Below are positions 33,757 to 41,884 of a stretch of DNA of 64,000 bases, one piece after another; positions within the stretch are counted from its first letter, which is position 1; each line of letters starts with the position of its first letter. Made by a program: the position numbers and the translations under genes. The DNA comes from Sphingobacteriales bacterium (GTDB lineage: Bacteria > Bacteroidota > Bacteroidia > Chitinophagales > UBA2359). Location: positions 3,300 through 67,299 of the forward strand of contig JADKCK010000110.1 of NCBI GenBank assembly GCA_016718845.1. Reading direction: 5' to 3'. The notes under the pieces were generated by a model that saw only the letters and a list, made by a program, of their open reading frames with translations, was not told the DNA's origin and searched no databases.

Positions 33757-35898
33757 ATGCGTTGGTTTCATTGGGATGCTTACTCGGTAGTGCGCTTAGT
33801 ATTGCCCCTTATTTTAGGTATATGGGTAGCCCTATCTTACCCAAATTTACTATCCGATAGTACCTTATGGATTCTATTGCTAGGAAGTTTAACTGTTGTA
33901 AGCATTTTTACGTTTATTAAAAACATAGGCGGTTCGTTTAGTTTTCGTTGGTTATTTGGCTTAGCTGTAGCTTTGTTTTTTTTTAGTAGTGGCTACTATG
34001 TAACCATCAAACACTACGCTTTGGATCACGATTCTCATTTTTTGCATGGGCTGCATACTGCCAAGTACGCCATTTTACAACTCAACGAACCCCTACGCGA
34101 AACCGACAAAACCTACGGCACACAAGTTACCGTAATTGCCCTTACCGACAGCACAGCCCAACAAATAAAACCAGTAAGTGGCAAAGCATTGGTTTATTTT
34201 AAAAAAGATAAATTACCGCCCAACCTACAATACGGCGATTGGGTGCTGGCAAGTACTAAAAGTTTAAAACCCGTTGAGGCACCACGCAACCCCTTTGGTT
34301 TCGATTATGCCAAATATCTACATTGGCAAAACATTTATCATCAGGCATATTTAACCCCTACCGACTGGCAACAACTGCCCACAAATAGGGCTAACTGGGC
34401 GTATAAGCAAATATTTAGCCTGCGCCAATATTGCCTAAACGCCATTAATACCTATGTGGGCAACAATCAAGAGGGGGGCGTAACAGCAGCTTTGTTGTTG
34501 GGCTATCGAAGTTATTTAGAGCGCGATATTGTGCAAACTTACTCGGCTACAGGTGTAACCCACGTATTAGCAGTATCGGGTTTGCATGTGGGTGTAATTG
34601 CTGTTGCGGGCATGTGGTTATTAGGTTTTTTGGACAAACGCGGCAAATATGGCAAATGGCTGCGTGTATTGCTGCTTATTATTGGCATTTGGATATTCAT
34701 TTTGCTGGCAGGTGCTCCTCCATCGGCAGCAAGGTCGGGGGTTATGTTGTCGTTTATTTTGTTCTCGCAAGGTTTAGCCCGGCGTGCCGACATTTACAAT
34801 ACAATGGCAGGGTCGGCACTTTTGCTGCTACTACTTAACCCCTATAATTTAATGGATGTTGGTTTTCAGTTGTCGTATTTAGCAGTGGGGGGTATTGTGT
34901 TTTTTCAAGATTATATTTATCGCTGGATAAAAATAGACAATAAGTACTTAGATATGGCTTGGCAAGTAACAACCGTATCCTTAGCAGCCCAATTATCTAC
35001 TTTACCACTCATTTTGTACTATTTTCAACAGTTTCCTACCTACTTTATGTTGTCTAATTTTATTGCTGTTCCCCTATCAAGTGCCATTTTGTATGTCGGT
35101 ATTGTGTTTTTTGGTGTAGCATGGTGGCAGCCATTAGGTACTATGGTGGGCAAGATATTGTACTATATGGTTTGGACGCTAGACCATTTTTTGCAATTTG
35201 TACAACATCTGCCCTACTCAAATTTGCAAGGATTGGTGGTATCGTGGGGGCAGATGTGGGTGTTGTATGCCTTAATTGCTGCCCTTACCTACTTTGGGAT
35301 TACCGCCCTACCGCGCTATCTAAAAATAGGCTTATCACTGATAGTGGTATTTTTAACTTTTAGTGCCTTTATCAATCATCGGCACCAAAACCAACGATAT
35401 ATTACCGCTTATGCCTTTAACCAAAAAACCGCCATTGAGTTTACCGATGGGCAACGCACCTGCTCTATTGCCACCGATACCCTCACCGAAGCCGAGCAAC
35501 TCTACGGTACTATACCTTATCGCAAACACCTGCGTATTATTGACACCTACGAAATACAACAAAACAACCTAAACGCCCAACTTATCCAACATCCGGTAAT
35601 AAGCAATTTAGCTTACAACAAGCACTTTATGCAGTTTTACGATAAAACATTTTTAGTACTTGGTAAAGAAGGTTTAAGCACATCGCCCACCCAAAACACA
35701 CACGTAAATTATTTACTGCTAAGCCACAACGCCCGCATAAAAATACCCGAATTGCCCACCAATTTGCTGTTCGATACCTTAATCATAGACCAATCGAACA
35801 GCTACCGAAAAACACAACAATGGATAGACGAATGTATGCAACTTAACATTCCATACCATAATATGCGCGAAAAAGGCGCTTGGATAATCTCGTTTTGA
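33757..35898 (+). CDS. comEC: ComEC/Rec2 family DNA-uptake channel
   Basis: A 713-residue polytopic membrane protein. The ATG at 33757 (MRWFHWDAYSVVRL) is preferred to the GTG at 33706 because it begins directly at the conserved N-terminal helix. Residues about 10-90 are membrane segments, followed by an OB-like soluble part (about 90-200, DUF4131 type) and the competence domain (about 215-480) with LLLGYRSYLERDIVQTYSAT, THVLAVSGLHVGVIA and AGAPPSAARSGVM. The C-terminal 190 residues lack the HxHxDH motif of the metallo-beta-lactamase domain found in some ComEC proteins. In the family the protein carries single-stranded DNA across the inner membrane during transformation. Confidence 0.92.
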   Translation: MRWFHWDAYSVVRLVLPLILGIWVALSYPNLLSDSTLWILLLGSLTVVSIFTFIKNIGGSFSFRWLFGLAVALFFFSSGYYVTIKHYALDHDSHFLHGLHTAKYAILQLNEPLRETDKTYGTQVTVIALTDSTAQQIKPVSGKALVYFKKDKLPPNLQYGDWVLASTKSLKPVEAPRNPFGFDYAKYLHWQNIYHQAYLTPTDWQQLPTNRANWAYKQIFSLRQYCLNAINTYVGNNQEGGVTAALLLGYRSYLERDIVQTYSATGVTHVLAVSGLHVGVIAVAGMWLLGFLDKRGKYGKWLRVLLLIIGIWIFILLAGAPPSAARSGVMLSFILFSQGLARRADIYNTMAGSALLLLLLNPYNLMDVGFQLSYLAVGGIVFFQDYIYRWIKIDNKYLDMAWQVTTVSLAAQLSTLPLILYYFQQFPTYFMLSNFIAVPLSSAILYVGIVFFGVAWWQPLGTMVGKILYYMVWTLDHFLQFVQHLPYSNLQGLVVSWGQMWVLYALIAALTYFGITALPRYLKIGLSLIVVFLTFSAFINHRHQNQRYITAYAFNQKTAIEFTDGQRTCSIATDTLTEAEQLYGTIPYRKHLRIIDTYEIQQNNLNAQLIQHPVISNLAYNKHFMQFYDKTFLVLGKEGLSTSPTQNTHVNYLLLSHNARIKIPELPTNLLFDTLIIDQSNSYRKTQQWIDECMQLNIPYHNMREKGAWIISF

Positions 35899-36025
35899 GC
35901 ACCAAACTACCCCAATAATAGACCGCGCAACAAACTCAAATTGCCAATTTTGCAATTTACCGCTTAATTATTTACTTTTTTGAGAAAAAAAGCTACTAAA
36001 GTATACTACTAAGCCGCTTAAACAT

Positions 36026-36033
36026 TAACTTTG
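36026..36033 (+). promoter_or_regulatory. -7 element of AMP nucleosidase gene
   Basis: TAACTTTG followed by CAAG, 14 bp before the ATG at 36048, implying a very short leader. Confidence 0.5.
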
Positions 36034-36047
36034 CAAGTTAAAAAAGC

Positions 36048-36818
36048 ATGAAAACTAAAGAAGAAATTGTAAACAACTGGCTACCTCGCTACACAGGCAC
36101 GCCTATCGAAGAATTTGGCGAATACATTTTGTTAGTCAACTTTTTAAACTACGTAGAACTGTTCGCCGATTGGCACCAAGTACCCATTAACGGTATTAAT
36201 AAAGCCATGCAAACAGCCACTGCCAACAACATCACCATTATTAATTTTCAGATGGGCAGCGCCAATGCCGCTACCATCTTGGATTTATTAACTTGTGTAA
36301 CACCTAAAGCCGTATTATTTTTAGGTAAATGTGGCGGGCTTAAAAAGAAAAACCAACTCGGCGATTTTATTTTACCCATAGCCGCCATACGTGGCGAGGG
36401 TACATCAAACGATTATATGCCGCCCGAAATACCCGCTTTACCCGCCTTCGCACTCCAAAAGGCTATATCTGCAACCATAGCCGAACACAAACGCGACTAC
36501 TGGACAGGCACCATCTACACCACCAACCGCCGCGTTTGGGAACACGACAAAGCCTTTAAAACCTACCTAAAACGCACCCGATGTATGGGCATTGACATGG
36601 AAACCGCCACCATTTTTAGCATAGGCTTTGCCAACAAAATACCCTGCGGCGCACTGCTGTTAGTATCAGACCAACCCATGACCCCACAAGGCGTAAAAAC
36701 CGAAGCCAGCGACAAAGTTATTACTAGTAGCTTCGCCGAATCGCACCTAAAAATAGGCATCGACTCGCTAAAACAACTGCGCGATAACAAAGCATCTGTC
36801 AAACACCTAAAATTCTAA
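36048..36818 (+). CDS. amn: AMP nucleosidase, short Bacteroidota form
   Basis: A 256-residue enzyme of the nucleoside phosphorylase superfamily that hydrolyses AMP to adenine and ribose-5-phosphate. INFQMGSANAATILDLLT, VLFLGKCGGLK (phosphate/ribose-site loop), GEGTSNDYMPPEIPALP and GIDMETATIF (the Met-Glu pair that contacts the ribose) are visible, with LLVSDQPMTPQGVKTE carrying the base-contacting Asp. It lacks the N-terminal regulatory domain of the E. coli enzyme, as usual in Bacteroidota. The MetGlu motif and length make a simple MTA/SAH nucleosidase less likely. Confidence 0.88.
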   Translation: MKTKEEIVNNWLPRYTGTPIEEFGEYILLVNFLNYVELFADWHQVPINGINKAMQTATANNITIINFQMGSANAATILDLLTCVTPKAVLFLGKCGGLKKKNQLGDFILPIAAIRGEGTSNDYMPPEIPALPAFALQKAISATIAEHKRDYWTGTIYTTNRRVWEHDKAFKTYLKRTRCMGIDMETATIFSIGFANKIPCGALLLVSDQPMTPQGVKTEASDKVITSSFAESHLKIGIDSLKQLRDNKASVKHLKF

Positions 36819-36819
36819 A

Positions 36820-36985
36820 AAGAGTGAAGGAGTGAAAAGAGTGAAAGAGTGAAAAGAGTGAAAGAGTGAAAGAGTGAAAAGAGCAATTTCGCCACATCAC
36901 AACATCACCACATCACAACATCCCCACATCACCATTTCACAACATCACCACTTCCCCACATCACAACATCACCACATCGAAAAAC
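36820..36985 (+). repeat. Two adjoining minisatellites before eno
   Basis: 36820-36883 is a purine-rich run of units AGAGTGAA(AG) repeated about eight times. 36890-36980 is a run of CACATCACA, CACATCACC and ATTTCACAA-type units. The second type also occurs at 29055-29125. Neither has coding character. Confidence 0.8.
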
Positions 36986-37010
36986 ATTGATCATTTTTTA
37001 ATAAAAGCAC

Positions 37011-38297
37011 ATGAGCATTATCACCGACATTGTTGCCCGCCAGATTTTAGACTCGCGCGGCAATCCTACTGTAGAAGTAGACGTAATAACCGAAAACGGT
37101 TGTATGGGGCGTGCTGCTGTGCCATCGGGCGCCTCGACAGGCACGCACGAAGCCGTTGAATTGCGCGACGGCGACCAAGATTTTTTCTTGGGTAAAGGGG
37201 TACTTCAAGCCGTTGAAAATGCCGAAACCATCATTTTCAACGAAATTGAAGGCATGGAAGTATTTGACCAAACCGAAATCGACAACCGTATGATTGAACT
37301 CGACGGTACGCCAAACAAATCGAACTTGGGTGCAAATGCTATTTTAGCCGTATCACTGGCTGTTGCCAAAGCCGCCGCAGCCGAACTCAAGCAACCCCTA
37401 TACCGCTACCTAGGCGGCGTAGCTGCCAACACCTTGCCTATACCCCTAATGAACATCTTGAACGGCGGCGCACATGCCGACAACAACATCGACTTCCAGG
37501 AGTTTATGATTGTGCCCGTTCATGCCGAGATGTTTGCCGATGCCTTACAAATGGGTGTCGAGGTGTTTCATCACCTAAAAAACGTACTAAAAAGCAAAGG
37601 TTACTCCACCAACGTTGGCGACGAGGGCGGTTTTGCACCCAACATCAAATCAAACGAAGAAGCTATCGAAATTGTACTGATGGCTATCGAAAAAGCAGGC
37701 TACCGCCCCGGCGAAGACATCATGATTGCCCTTGATGCCGCCGCATCGGAGTTTTACCTTGCCGACGAGGGTGTTTACCACTTCAAAAAATCGAACGGTA
37801 ACAAACTAAGCTCCGAGGACATGGTTAGCTATTGGGCAGAATGGTGCACCAAATACCCCATCATATCCATCGAAGATGGCATGAGCGAAGACGATTGGAG
37901 CGGTTGGAAAAAACTAACCACCAAATTAGGCAAAAAAATACAATTGGTAGGCGACGACCTCTATGTTACCAACATCGAGCGGCTGCAAAAAGGTATTGAC
38001 AGTAAAGCAGGTAACTCTATCCTGATAAAACTAAACCAAATTGGCACCCTCACCGAAACCATGCAGTGCGTACAACTAGCAACCCGCAACGGTTTTAACA
38101 GCATTATTAGCCACCGCAGCGGCGAAACCGAAGACGTAACCATCGCCGACCTTGCCGTAGCCCTTAACACCGGGCAAATAAAAACAGGCTCGGCTTCGCG
38201 TACCGACCGCGTAGCCAAATACAATCAACTACTGCGCATCGAGCAAGCATTGGGCACATCGGCTTTTTACCCTGGCTTGGGCTATAAGTTTGTGTAA
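37011..38297 (+). CDS. eno: Enolase (phosphopyruvate hydratase)
   Basis: A 428-residue glycolytic enzyme converting 2-phosphoglycerate to phosphoenolpyruvate. ARQILDSRGNPTVEVDV and PSGASTGTHEA (mobile loop) lie at the N-terminus. NVGDEGGFAPN carries the catalytic Glu, IMIALDAAASEFY, SIEDGMSEDDW and LVGDDL supply the three metal-binding acids, and SILIKLNQIGTLTET (about 338-352) is the signature with the catalytic Lys. SHRSGETEDVTIADLAV follows. Full length. No -7 element was found among the minisatellites upstream. A strong terminator follows. Confidence 0.98.
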   Translation: MSIITDIVARQILDSRGNPTVEVDVITENGCMGRAAVPSGASTGTHEAVELRDGDQDFFLGKGVLQAVENAETIIFNEIEGMEVFDQTEIDNRMIELDGTPNKSNLGANAILAVSLAVAKAAAAELKQPLYRYLGGVAANTLPIPLMNILNGGAHADNNIDFQEFMIVPVHAEMFADALQMGVEVFHHLKNVLKSKGYSTNVGDEGGFAPNIKSNEEAIEIVLMAIEKAGYRPGEDIMIALDAAASEFYLADEGVYHFKKSNGNKLSSEDMVSYWAEWCTKYPIISIEDGMSEDDWSGWKKLTTKLGKKIQLVGDDLYVTNIERLQKGIDSKAGNSILIKLNQIGTLTETMQCVQLATRNGFNSIISHRSGETEDVTIADLAVALNTGQIKTGSASRTDRVAKYNQLLRIEQALGTSAFYPGLGYKFV

Positions 38298-38316
38298 GTA
38301 ATATCTGGTTTTTAAT

Positions 38317-38354
38317 AAAAAAAGACAAGCTTTTAAACAAGCTTGTCTTTTTTT
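38317..38354 (+). terminator. Intrinsic terminator after eno
   Basis: AAAAAAAGACAAGCTT pairs perfectly with AAGCTTGTCTTTTTTT around a 6-base loop. Confidence 0.9.
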
Positions 38355-38397
38355 ATTAACTTAACCTTCTCATCAACCCATAAAACCAATAGTGTTA

Positions 38398-38476
38398 GCC
38401 CCGCTTGACGCGGAAAATGTCTTTTTTGGGGGTGATGGTTAGCACTCCCTAATTTGCCAAGTTGGTGGCACCCCCA
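38398..38476 (-). repeat. Dispersed non-coding element, copy C
   Basis: On the minus strand it reads TGGGGGTGCCACCAACTTGG, then AGGGAGTGCTAACCATCACC, CCCAAAAAAGACATTTT, CCGCGTCAAGCGGGGC. It shares all landmarks with copy A and the first half with copy B. It lies between the convergent 3' ends of eno and the LRR lipoprotein gene. Confidence 0.75.
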
Positions 38477-38539
38477 GAACACGGTAAGCGCTCGGTAAAC
38501 CCAAACTTTGTTAAGGCAAATATCTAATTATTGGTTCGC

Positions 38540-39883
38540 TTATCTAACTATTTCGCAAGCTGGGTGTTTTTGCTTAAACTGTTTTATCTCTGGCTCGGCA
38601 ATAGATGTACCTCTGCAATACAGCTTTTTTAGGTATTGATGCTCGTTTAAAGCTCCAAGCGAGCTAACTTTAGTGCCGCTAATATTCAGTACCTCCAAAG
38701 CCATACATTTTTTAAGCGGAGCCAAAGAACTAATACTCGTTGCCGACACATCTAGTTTTTTTAGTGCCGATGAAGATAAACCCTCTAACGAAACCAACGA
38801 GCGCACATTGCTAAACGAGGCATTTTCGAGCAAACTTGCTTCGTTCAACGGAGTTAATGACTTAATCTTGGTGCCACTTGCATCTATGTAATGTAAATCT
38901 TTGAGCGAGCGCAATGGGCTAAGGTCGGTGATAGGGCTAAATGCACAGCGCAATTCGCGGATAGTTTGCAAGGCAGCAAGCGGCGACAAGTCGGATATAG
39001 CCGTATTGTTGCAGCGCAACAAGCTTATTTTGGGCAAGTGCGACAAGGGTGTAAGAGACGATATTTTAGTATCACTAATATCTACCGACAACAAATTAGA
39101 CATTGGTGCAATAGGGTCGAGCGATTTAATGGCTCGGTGCGAACAATTGATAATTGCCCTATTTTCGTGCATTTTTTTAATATCTGCTTCGGTGGCATCG
39201 CCCTTAAAATATTGAGCACGTATAATGTTTTGCCAAGTGGTATCTAAGTTTTTCCACCAAGCCAAGGTAGGTGGCGGCAATGGTTCAACAACTTTGGGCT
39301 TAACAACCGCCCCCTGAGCCGCAAGGATAGAGTCGCAAACAGTTATTTGTTGGTTGGCGTATCGTTGATAAATATCCGAGCTAGTTTGTTTTATAACCGA
39401 TTGATACCCCTTTTTTGCTTCGTCGTATTGTCGTTGAATATAATAACTTTCGGCTTCTTTTAAAAGTTCGGTTATTTGCGTAGGTTCGCTTGCCATTGCC
39501 GATTTTAGCTCATCGTTGCTTACCTTAGCCTTAGCACTTGTCGATACCGATGGCTGTGTAAGCGGCTGTTGAGCAGCAGTTGGTGTTTGCAACATCGAGT
39601 CGCATTTGGCTATTTGTTGGTTGGCATATTGCTGAAAAACATTGGATTTAGCCTGAACAATTATCGCTTCGTATTGTTTTTTAGCTTCGGCAAAGTTGCG
39701 TTGGGCGTAATAATTTTCGGCTTTTTGCCAAGTTGTTGCTACTTCGGCGGGTTCGGTTGCCATGGCTGTTTTTAAGGCTTCGGGCGCAATAAGCTTGTTT
39801 TGTGGTTGGTCGGTTGCATTACACGACCATAAAAAATTAATTACTAAAGTAAGCAAAAAGAAGGGTATAATGCGTTTTTTCAT
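38540..39883 (-). CDS. Leucine-rich repeat lipoprotein
   Basis: A 447-residue predicted lipoprotein. The start at 39883 gives MKKRIIPFFLL and the lipobox LWSC (Cys near 21). Residues about 30-95 and 130-195 are two copies of one helical module (MATEPAEV/MASEPTQI, AENYYAQRNFAEAKKQY, QYANQQIAKCDSML), TPR-like. Residues about 240-440 are seven to eight LRRs of 21-23 residues, with the recurring pattern of an L-x-x-L-D-x-S-x-T core and I-S-S-L-T-P-L. It is probably a surface or periplasmic binding protein. The upstream region shares two sequence blocks with that of the giant adhesin. Confidence 0.8.
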   Translation of the reverse strand: MKKRIIPFFLLTLVINFLWSCNATDQPQNKLIAPEALKTAMATEPAEVATTWQKAENYYAQRNFAEAKKQYEAIIVQAKSNVFQQYANQQIAKCDSMLQTPTAAQQPLTQPSVSTSAKAKVSNDELKSAMASEPTQITELLKEAESYYIQRQYDEAKKGYQSVIKQTSSDIYQRYANQQITVCDSILAAQGAVVKPKVVEPLPPPTLAWWKNLDTTWQNIIRAQYFKGDATEADIKKMHENRAIINCSHRAIKSLDPIAPMSNLLSVDISDTKISSLTPLSHLPKISLLRCNNTAISDLSPLAALQTIRELRCAFSPITDLSPLRSLKDLHYIDASGTKIKSLTPLNEASLLENASFSNVRSLVSLEGLSSSALKKLDVSATSISSLAPLKKCMALEVLNISGTKVSSLGALNEHQYLKKLYCRGTSIAEPEIKQFKQKHPACEIVR

Positions 39884-39958
39884 AAAATAGGCAATTTGTT
39901 TGTTTTTTAATGCACCGTAGTATAGTTGTTTGGGTATCATCAATTAATCACCAAAAAA

Positions 39959-40080
39959 CGGTGCAATATACCGATTTGTTTTCGGAGAAAGAAGTTACTC
40001 GACAATTTATTTTTTTTACTGCTTTAGTTATTTTTTCAAAAGGCAAAAAAATCTGTAATTATCTGATAATCAGTTAGTTA
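39959..40080 (-). promoter_or_regulatory. Upstream region shared with the giant adhesin
   Basis: CGGTGCAATATACC (39959-39972), which gives TATATTG on the minus strand as a -7-like element, and TTTTCAA..GGCAAAAAAA..CTGATAATCAGTTAGTTA (40033-40080) also occur, in the same order and orientation, at 61456-61563 before the giant adhesin. The distance between blocks differs by 14 bp. Confidence 0.6.
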
Positions 40081-40171
40081 TCTATTAAAATTTGTTTTTC
40101 AAATACGCGGCATTTAGTCATAACTTTGTCTATTTTTCTAATTTTCATTTCTCAATCTAGTTTTTTTTATT

Positions 40172-40179
40172 TAACTTTG
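40172..40179 (+). promoter_or_regulatory. -7 element of TPR-like gene
   Basis: TAACTTTG followed by TTGC, 29 bp before the ATG at 40208. A second TAACTTTG lies at 40121. Confidence 0.5.
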
Positions 40180-40207
40180 TTGCTCCAAAAACAAAATTAT
40201 AGCCTTC

Positions 40208-41722
40208 ATGAAACACAATAATCACTTACACCAACTCATCAAATCGCTTAATAAATCCGAAAAACGGCATTATAAAATAGTTGCTAATCTTTATTCAACA
40301 AAAAACGAGCATTCGCAATTAGTACAACTATTTGATGCTATCAATGCACAGGAAGAGGAATACAACGAGGATAAAATTTTACGTAAATTTAAAGATGAAT
40401 TGTTTGCCCAACATCTACCTTCGTTAAAAGCTAAATTAGAGGAGCAAATTTTAGAAAGTTTGGAAAGCACTACGCCGGCAAATATTTCGATAGAGATGCA
40501 AATACGACGTTGGTTAAATCAATGCGAAATTTTTCTTACAAAAGGTTTAATCCAACAAGCTCAGATACGTTTGCAAAAAGCGAAACAAAAAGCCGAAAAA
40601 TACGAACACATTAAGCTACTGTTACATACTTTAGCTATCGAGTTGCGCATTACGGCATCCAACGAATTTGAGAAACAACGTGAATTAGCCCAACGCATTC
40701 AATCGTTATCTTTGTTATTATCCAGTTTTATTGATTATTTTTTAGATGCTCAAGAGGTGGCAAAATGCGTACATCAATGGGGACAAGGAGCAGAATATAA
40801 AGCATTATTGGCTACATTAATACCCTTAGAGCGTTATCAAAACCCACCTACTCAAATGTTGTTTCATACGCAAAGGTACATCATTAATTTGCACATAAAC
40901 TATAACATTAGCATTCAAAATATTGCGGTAGCTGCAAAATATAGCGAACAATTAATTACTCTATGGGATGAATACAAATGGTTTAAAAAATTAAATCCAA
41001 GCAGTTATATTGGTAATTGCATTTCTTATGCCAACCTACTTAGCACCCACCTTGCCAATTTTGAAGAAAGTAATCGTTACTTATCATGTGCCGAAGAATT
41101 GCTTAACCAACAAAACAGCAAATTAGACTGGTACGAACGCCGCCAATATAATATATGGGGACAGCAGCAAAGTAATTATTTTTACTTGCAAAAATGGCAA
41201 AATTTTAACGATTTATTAGCTAAGTTCACGGCTTATCGTGGGCAAGAAAGCGAGCCTTTTAAAAGCTTGTTTTTATCGTTTTGCTTCGATTCTACGCTGC
41301 AACTTTACGCCCTTAATCGCCACAACGAAGCAGTAGATTGGTTACAATACATCATCAATCAGCGCGAGAAAGGTATCTTACTCCGAGCCAATGTTATAGA
41401 ATCTAGCTACGTTTTGTTGTTTATCATCTATTTTGAACAAAAACAATTTGAGTTATTAGAGCATACTTTTCAGGCAGCTTACCGCTTTTTTTATAAAAAC
41501 GGGCATGTCCAACACATCGAAGGCTTAATACTTAGCTTTATGCGTAAAATTATCAAAGAATTTTACTACATTAAATTAAATAATTATTATCAAGAATTAT
41601 GGGAAAAAACAGAACTTTTTGATGATACACAAGACAGTTATGTTTTTTTTAAAATATGGTTGAAGAGCAAAATTAATAAGCAATCTTTTTTGAGTCTTTA
41701 TTTAGCTATCAAACAGCAGTAA
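40208..41722 (+). CDS. Helical repeat (TPR-like) cytosolic protein, unknown function
   Basis: A 504-residue protein with no signal peptide or membrane segment. The N-terminus LHQLIKSLNKSEKRHYKIVA resembles a conserved start of Bacteroidota proteins of about 500 residues that I know only as hypothetical. The rest is helix-rich with Gln-, Lys- and aromatic-rich pairs of helices compatible with TPR or similar solenoid repeats (for example TKGLIQQAQIRLQKAKQKAE near 115-135). It is divergent from the LRR lipoprotein gene across a 324-bp region. No enzymatic motif was seen. Confidence 0.7.
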   Translation: MKHNNHLHQLIKSLNKSEKRHYKIVANLYSTKNEHSQLVQLFDAINAQEEEYNEDKILRKFKDELFAQHLPSLKAKLEEQILESLESTTPANISIEMQIRRWLNQCEIFLTKGLIQQAQIRLQKAKQKAEKYEHIKLLLHTLAIELRITASNEFEKQRELAQRIQSLSLLLSSFIDYFLDAQEVAKCVHQWGQGAEYKALLATLIPLERYQNPPTQMLFHTQRYIINLHINYNISIQNIAVAAKYSEQLITLWDEYKWFKKLNPSSYIGNCISYANLLSTHLANFEESNRYLSCAEELLNQQNSKLDWYERRQYNIWGQQQSNYFYLQKWQNFNDLLAKFTAYRGQESEPFKSLFLSFCFDSTLQLYALNRHNEAVDWLQYIINQREKGILLRANVIESSYVLLFIIYFEQKQFELLEHTFQAAYRFFYKNGHVQHIEGLILSFMRKIIKEFYYIKLNNYYQELWEKTELFDDTQDSYVFFKIWLKSKINKQSFLSLYLAIKQQ

Positions 41723-41817
41723 ACGAGTGTTACATGGCTGTTTGTTAGATTCAATACTCAAAGGTTTTGTTGTATTAATCTACCCATCTTGAAATATTTA
41801 TTCGAGTGTTTTTGTAA

Positions 41818-41855
41818 AAAATCGCCCAATTAGCTTATGCCAATTGGGCGATTTT
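41818..41855. terminator. Bidirectional terminator between convergent genes
   Basis: AAAATCGCCCAATT pairs with AATTGGGCGATTTT around a 10-base loop, between the TPR-like gene (+) and the RCC1 adhesin (-). Confidence 0.8.
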
Positions 41856-41884
41856 GGTTATTCACCCCTTTTGTTAATTATGCA

